64,000 nucleotides of DNA, from NCBI GenBank assembly GCA_024707305.1, contig JANPZZ010000022.1:186001-250000 (forward strand), given 5' to 3'. Shown piece after piece: positions 62,520 through 64,000 of the stretch (within the stretch, counting starts at the first letter, position 1; each line of letters begins with the position of its first letter). The notes below the pieces were generated by a model, which worked only from the letters and a program-made list of their open reading frames with translations, ran no database searches and had not been told where the DNA came from. Made by a program: the position numbers and the translations under genes. The stretch is from Chitinophagaceae bacterium (GTDB lineage Bacteria; Bacteroidota; Bacteroidia; Chitinophagales; Chitinophagaceae).

Positions 62520-64000
62520 CTAATTTAACAACACCTCATCCACAAAGAGCCACCCCTTATCTCCCTTTCCCGGATGCCAGGAGGGGAGTTTGCTAACAGG
62601 TTGTGCAATTATTTTCAAATACTTTACCGCCGTCGTTTCGAAGCGACATTCGTGGCCACGTAGAGCAACGATACCAACGCCTTTTGGCTGATCGAGCGTG
62701 CAGCTGCCGAGTTTTTTCAACTTCGATGGATCGTCTCCACCCCATACTTCAATCGATTGTGGCGGCATGATATAACTGTTTACATCCGTGAGCCCGCCAA
62801 GGGTTACGCTGGAAATATTTTTTGTTGTTGAAAACGGCATCAACAGTTCCATTCGATTATTACGCCATGCAATCCAGTTGCCATCACGAAAGTTGGTTTC
62901 ACCTTTTACCAGGTCGGTCAACAGTTTTGCCGTGCCGGTATAAGCAGGTTCGGGCGCCGTTAGGAAATAGATCGTGTCGGGAACAAATGTTCTTTTGTAT
63001 AAACTCGCTTCCATAATCTCACTGCTGATCCAACCTGCTTTGAATGCTTTTGCCCTGATCAATACATTGCGGTCAATCACTTCGTCACCTTTATATACAA
63101 GCGAGCGAATACTATCGGGTTCTGAACCATCTAAGGTGTAACGTATCTCGGCACCCTGAATATAATGTTTCAATTTCAACGGCATTGGTTCCGAAATAAT
63201 CGTGATCTCATTTTCAAAAATCGGTGGTGAAAGTTGTAATAAAATGCTATCGCCAGCGAAACCACTTTCTATCGACACTGCAGGCATTTCATTTATTAAC
63301 TTTTCCCAATCCTGCTGACTGCCCGGCATTTGCCAGGTATAAACCTGACTGAGTTTAGGTAATTCTTTCAACACCGCAAGTTGCGACGCGTTGATATTGG
63401 TTCCCGATAGGGTAAGCGTGCGGAGATTTTTCAACTCCTTTATCAACTTGAGATCTTCTGCTTTTACAGGTGTAAATCCGAGATGCAGACGACGCAGATT
63501 GGTAAACTGTGAGATCGTTTTCATATCATCGCTGCCCAGCGGCATGCGGGTAAGATCAAGCGATACAATCTGTTCTTTGATCTTTGATAATTCTTTTAAT
63601 TGCTCAGATTGAAATTTTGTACTGTTAAAAAAACTTACAGTGAGCGCAGGAGAATTTAGCGCCTCTGCTAATACCACCCGATTTTCTGTATTCAACGATT
63701 GTACCGTGGCCACATCCGCAGACGCAAAACTGTACACTTCGGGCACGCCCGATTCAAATTTCGCTGCAGCTAACTGATACAATTTATCATCGACCGGAAG
63801 GTCGATAAGCTTTTGATTAAAATTTGCGCCTTTTTCAATCCATTGTTTAATAATTTCAATTTCCTGTTCCGTCAATTGTGGTTTGCCTTTGGGGGGCATA
63901 TGTTTTTTATCTTCCACAGGAAGTAACAAACGCTTCATCAATAATCCTTCACCCGGCTGCTGTGTTTCCCAAAGCAAGCCCGACTTTCCTCCTTTCAGTA
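62520..64000 (-). CDS. PSCyt1/FN3-associated-domain protein, 5' end beyond window
   Basis: The visible part starts inside a cytochrome-c-like (PSCyt1) segment with PPKGKPQLTEQEIEIIKQWI; the haem motif itself must lie upstream, outside the window. It continues with leucine-rich-repeat-like stretches (LRRLHLGFTPVKAEDLKLIK, LRTLTLSGTNINASQLAVL), an FN3-associated/chitobiase C-terminal domain (IRYTLDGSEPDSIRSLVYKG, VLIRAKAFKAGW), and a discoidin-like end (SVTLGGLTDVNSYIMPP, WLFVDEVLLN). The frame is open to the end of the window. Similar proteins occur with sugar catabolism genes in Bacteroidota and Planctomycetota. Function unknown. Confidence 0.85.
   Translation of the reverse strand, partial: LKGGKSGLLWETQQPGEGLLMKRLLLPVEDKKHMPPKGKPQLTEQEIEIIKQWIEKGANFNQKLIDLPVDDKLYQLAAAKFESGVPEVYSFASADVATVQSLNTENRVVLAEALNSPALTVSFFNSTKFQSEQLKELSKIKEQIVSLDLTRMPLGSDDMKTISQFTNLRRLHLGFTPVKAEDLKLIKELKNLRTLTLSGTNINASQLAVLKELPKLSQVYTWQMPGSQQDWEKLINEMPAVSIESGFAGDSILLQLSPPIFENEITIISEPMPLKLKHYIQGAEIRYTLDGSEPDSIRSLVYKGDEVIDRNVLIRAKAFKAGWISSEIMEASLYKRTFVPDTIYFLTAPEPAYTGTAKLLTDLVKGETNFRDGNWIAWRNNRMELLMPFSTTKNISSVTLGGLTDVNSYIMPPQSIEVWGGDDPSKLKKLGSCTLDQPKGVGIVALRGHECRFETTAVKYLKIIAQPVSKLPSWHPGKGDKGWLFVDEVLLN

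Overview
The window is chromosomal DNA from a member of the Bacteroidota, most likely of the Chitinophagaceae type. The placement rests on TonB-dependent receptors (one with a HmuY lipoprotein), GldF/GldG, a MurF-alanine racemase fusion, DksA-like and DUF6607/DUF4920/DUF983 proteins, TAnnTTTG promoter boxes without Shine-Dalgarno sequences, and a GC content in the mid 40s by eye. Genus cannot be told. There are no rRNA or tRNA genes, phage, transposases or CRISPR arrays. About 39 single-base length changes, nearly all in homopolymers, break 21 otherwise intact genes. I read these as sequencing errors and report the affected genes as reconstructed spans with the positions of the breaks.

Layout. 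1-7 kb: a TonB receptor cut by the window edge, a YeiH-type permease, YqgE, then a minus-strand AraC regulator with a DUF983 protein and a NarL-type response regulator. 7-11 kb: two small ORFs and a large two-component-propeller histidine kinase, probably the partner of the response regulator. 11-17 kb: KatG behind an OxyR-like site, two adjacent S41 peptidases (the second without its catalytic Ser) and a DinB-like protein. 17-24 kb: SDR, AraC, pirin, a DUF5700-like metallopeptidase, a PD40 lipoprotein and a TlpA-like thioredoxin. 24-28.5 kb: nrdB and nrdA on the minus strand behind a cobalamin riboswitch. A GxxExxY protein gene on the opposite strand and a duplicated hairpin repeat lie between the two nrd genes. 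28.6-36.3 kb: nitroreductase, di-haem peroxidase, DUF4920, and a haem-uptake-like TonB receptor/HmuY/DUF6607 group. 36.3-37.2 kb: a five-unit tandem array of hairpin-rich repeats. 37.2-43.4 kb: ileS, a DksA-like protein with a histone-like tail, an outer-membrane barrel and a collagen-like lipoprotein. 43.5-49.6 kb: YcxB, GNAT, acpP-fabF-rnc, methylmalonyl-CoA epimerase, cysteine desulfurase and an A-type Fe-S carrier. 50-57 kb: gldF-gldG, TerC, murF-alr and lspA. 57-64 kb: fumC, then a plus-strand group (phosphodiesterase-like lipoprotein, GH29 fucosidase, sugar-phosphate isomerase/epimerase), and a minus-strand PSCyt1/FN3-type protein cut by the window end.

The most unusual content is intergenic. 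Several families of short repeats (7-mers, 8-mers, long hairpins and the 137-180 bp tandem units) occupy the gaps between housekeeping genes, often as inverted pairs. The strongest candidate for a new system is the GxxExxY nuclease-fold gene directly abutting two copies of one hairpin family inside the nrdB-nrdA pair. The B12 riboswitch ahead of nrdB implies that this class I ribonucleotide reductase is repressed when cobalamin is available, which predicts a B12-dependent reductase elsewhere in the genome.
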